Source: Chitinophaga filiformis
Lineage (GTDB): Bacteria; Bacteroidota; Bacteroidia; Chitinophagales; Chitinophagaceae
Reading direction: 5' to 3'
DNA length: 64,000 nt
Assembly (NCBI RefSeq): GCF_023100805.1
Contig: NZ_CP095855.1
Coordinates: forward strand, 7,791,001-7,855,000
Made by a program: the position numbers and the translations under genes. This document shows, piece by piece, positions 63,458 through 64,000 of the stretch; positions within the stretch are counted from its first letter, which is position 1, and every line of letters begins with the position of its first letter. The notes beneath the pieces were generated by a model, which did no database searches, was not told where the DNA came from, and worked only from the letters and a program-made list of their open reading frames with translations.

Positions 63458-63808
63458 ATGAACTACGAATTGATGGTGATTTTTACCCCTGTGCTGTCTG
63501 AGGAAGACTACAAAGCTGCTCAGAAAAAATTCGCTGACCTCATTAAAGAGAACGGCGGAGATGTAACGCACGAAAATCCCTGGGGATTAAAATCACTGGC
63601 GTACCCAATCCAGAAGAAAACCACGGGCATGTACCTGGTTCTGGAGTACAGCGCGCCATCCGACCTCAATGAGAAGCTGAAAATCCAGCTGAACCGTGAC
63701 GAGAATGTACTGCGTCACATGATCACAGCATTAGACAAATATGCTGTACAGTACAATGGCCGCAAAAGACATGGCGTGAACGCTGATTCTAAAACCGCAG
63801 AAGCTTAA
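63458..63808 (+). CDS. rpsF: 30S ribosomal protein bS6
   Basis: Small-subunit protein (116 aa) that binds 16S rRNA with bS18. MNYELMVIFTPVLSEEDY and NPWGLKSLAYPIQKKTTGMY are typical of S6, and the RHMITALDKYA segment and a short tail follow. It starts a classic rpsF-rpsR operon; rpsR begins four bases after its stop. Confidence 0.97.
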   Translation: MNYELMVIFTPVLSEEDYKAAQKKFADLIKENGGDVTHENPWGLKSLAYPIQKKTTGMYLVLEYSAPSDLNEKLKIQLNRDENVLRHMITALDKYAVQYNGRKRHGVNADSKTAEA

Positions 63809-63812
63809 AATT

Positions 63813-64000
63813 ATGGCAGTAAAACAAGAAATTAAGTACTTAACCGCCGTAAAACAGGAGAAACGCGCAAAGAAATATTGCCGTTTCAAAAAGTTAGGCA
63901 TCCGGTATGTGGATTACAAAGACGCTGAGTTCCTGAAGAAATTCCTGAACGATCAGGGTAAAATGTTACCTCGTCGTATCACTGGTAACTCTCTGAAATT
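63813..64000 (+). CDS. rpsR: 30S ribosomal protein bS18, 3' end beyond window
   Basis: The first 62 codons are visible, starting MAVKQEIKYLTAVKQEKRAK. YCRFKKLG and KKFLNDQGKMLPRRITG match bS18, the partner of bS6 in the platform of the 30S subunit. It starts four bases after rpsF and runs off the right edge of the window. Confidence 0.95.
   Translation, partial: MAVKQEIKYLTAVKQEKRAKKYCRFKKLGIRYVDYKDAEFLKKFLNDQGKMLPRRITGNSLK

Overview
The window reads as a chromosomal segment of a member of the Bacteroidota, most likely Chitinophagaceae (Chitinophaga-like). The grounds are a giant SprA gliding/type IX secretion protein next to ruvA, promoters of the Bacteroidota type (TTTG, 19-20 bases, TAnnTTTG), Bacteroidota-specific families (DUF4296, DUF4835, BamD next to an omega-like RpoZ, AraR/NrtR-like Nudix regulator), a murF-less dcw cluster, and a T9SS C-terminal sorting domain on a secreted nuclease. 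The genus is an inference from family content, not from a search.

Layout. 1-894: right end of an IS3-family element cut by the window edge. 1160-9028: sprA and ruvA (minus). 9166-10164: fabH (plus). 10290-15436: minus-strand run of dinB-like, Nudix-type regulator, a TPR histidine kinase and a translationally coupled paralogue that has lost the kinase residues. 15523-17609: SSAT-like acetyltransferase, fabD and a small unknown acidic protein. 17788-20369: folE with a mammalian-type 6-pyruvoyltetrahydropterin synthase (minus), then mqnB-mqnD of the futalosine menaquinone pathway (plus). 20475-22768: photolyase and a class IV aminotransferase. 23488-29229: minus-strand run bamD-rpoZ-coaBC-DUF4835-DUF4296-scoA-scoB. 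30150-46368: a complete Bacteroidota dcw cluster (mraZ, rsmH, ftsL, ftsI, murE, mraY, murD, ftsW, murG, murC, ftsQ, ftsA, ftsZ) ending at a strong terminator. 46586-49939: stand-alone HsdR_N-type nuclease-fold protein, DUF202 membrane protein, small lipoprotein, pirin. 49978-53614: Kup potassium transporter and an OmpA-family porin. 53928-59456: polyprenyl synthase, recJ, lipoprotein esterase, htpG. 59778-63041: large secreted T9SS nuclease. 63458-64000: rpsF and the start of rpsR.

How it fits together. Most genes are core housekeeping: precursor synthesis and septation (dcw), fatty acid initiation (fabH, fabD), envelope assembly (bamD, ompA, sprA), cofactors (coaBC, folE, mqn). sprA encodes the outer-membrane translocon through which cargo such as the nuclease at 59778-63041 would be exported. 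I see no tRNA, rRNA, CRISPR array, prophage or evident new multi-gene system.

The less ordinary signals are the kinase/pseudokinase pair, the PTPS-folE pair, several unexplained non-coding repeats (in the 920-base mraZ leader, at two gene 3' ends, and upstream of rpsF), an MraZ-like operator with four repeats at 10-11 base spacing, and U-tract-less hairpins in the longer dcw spacers.
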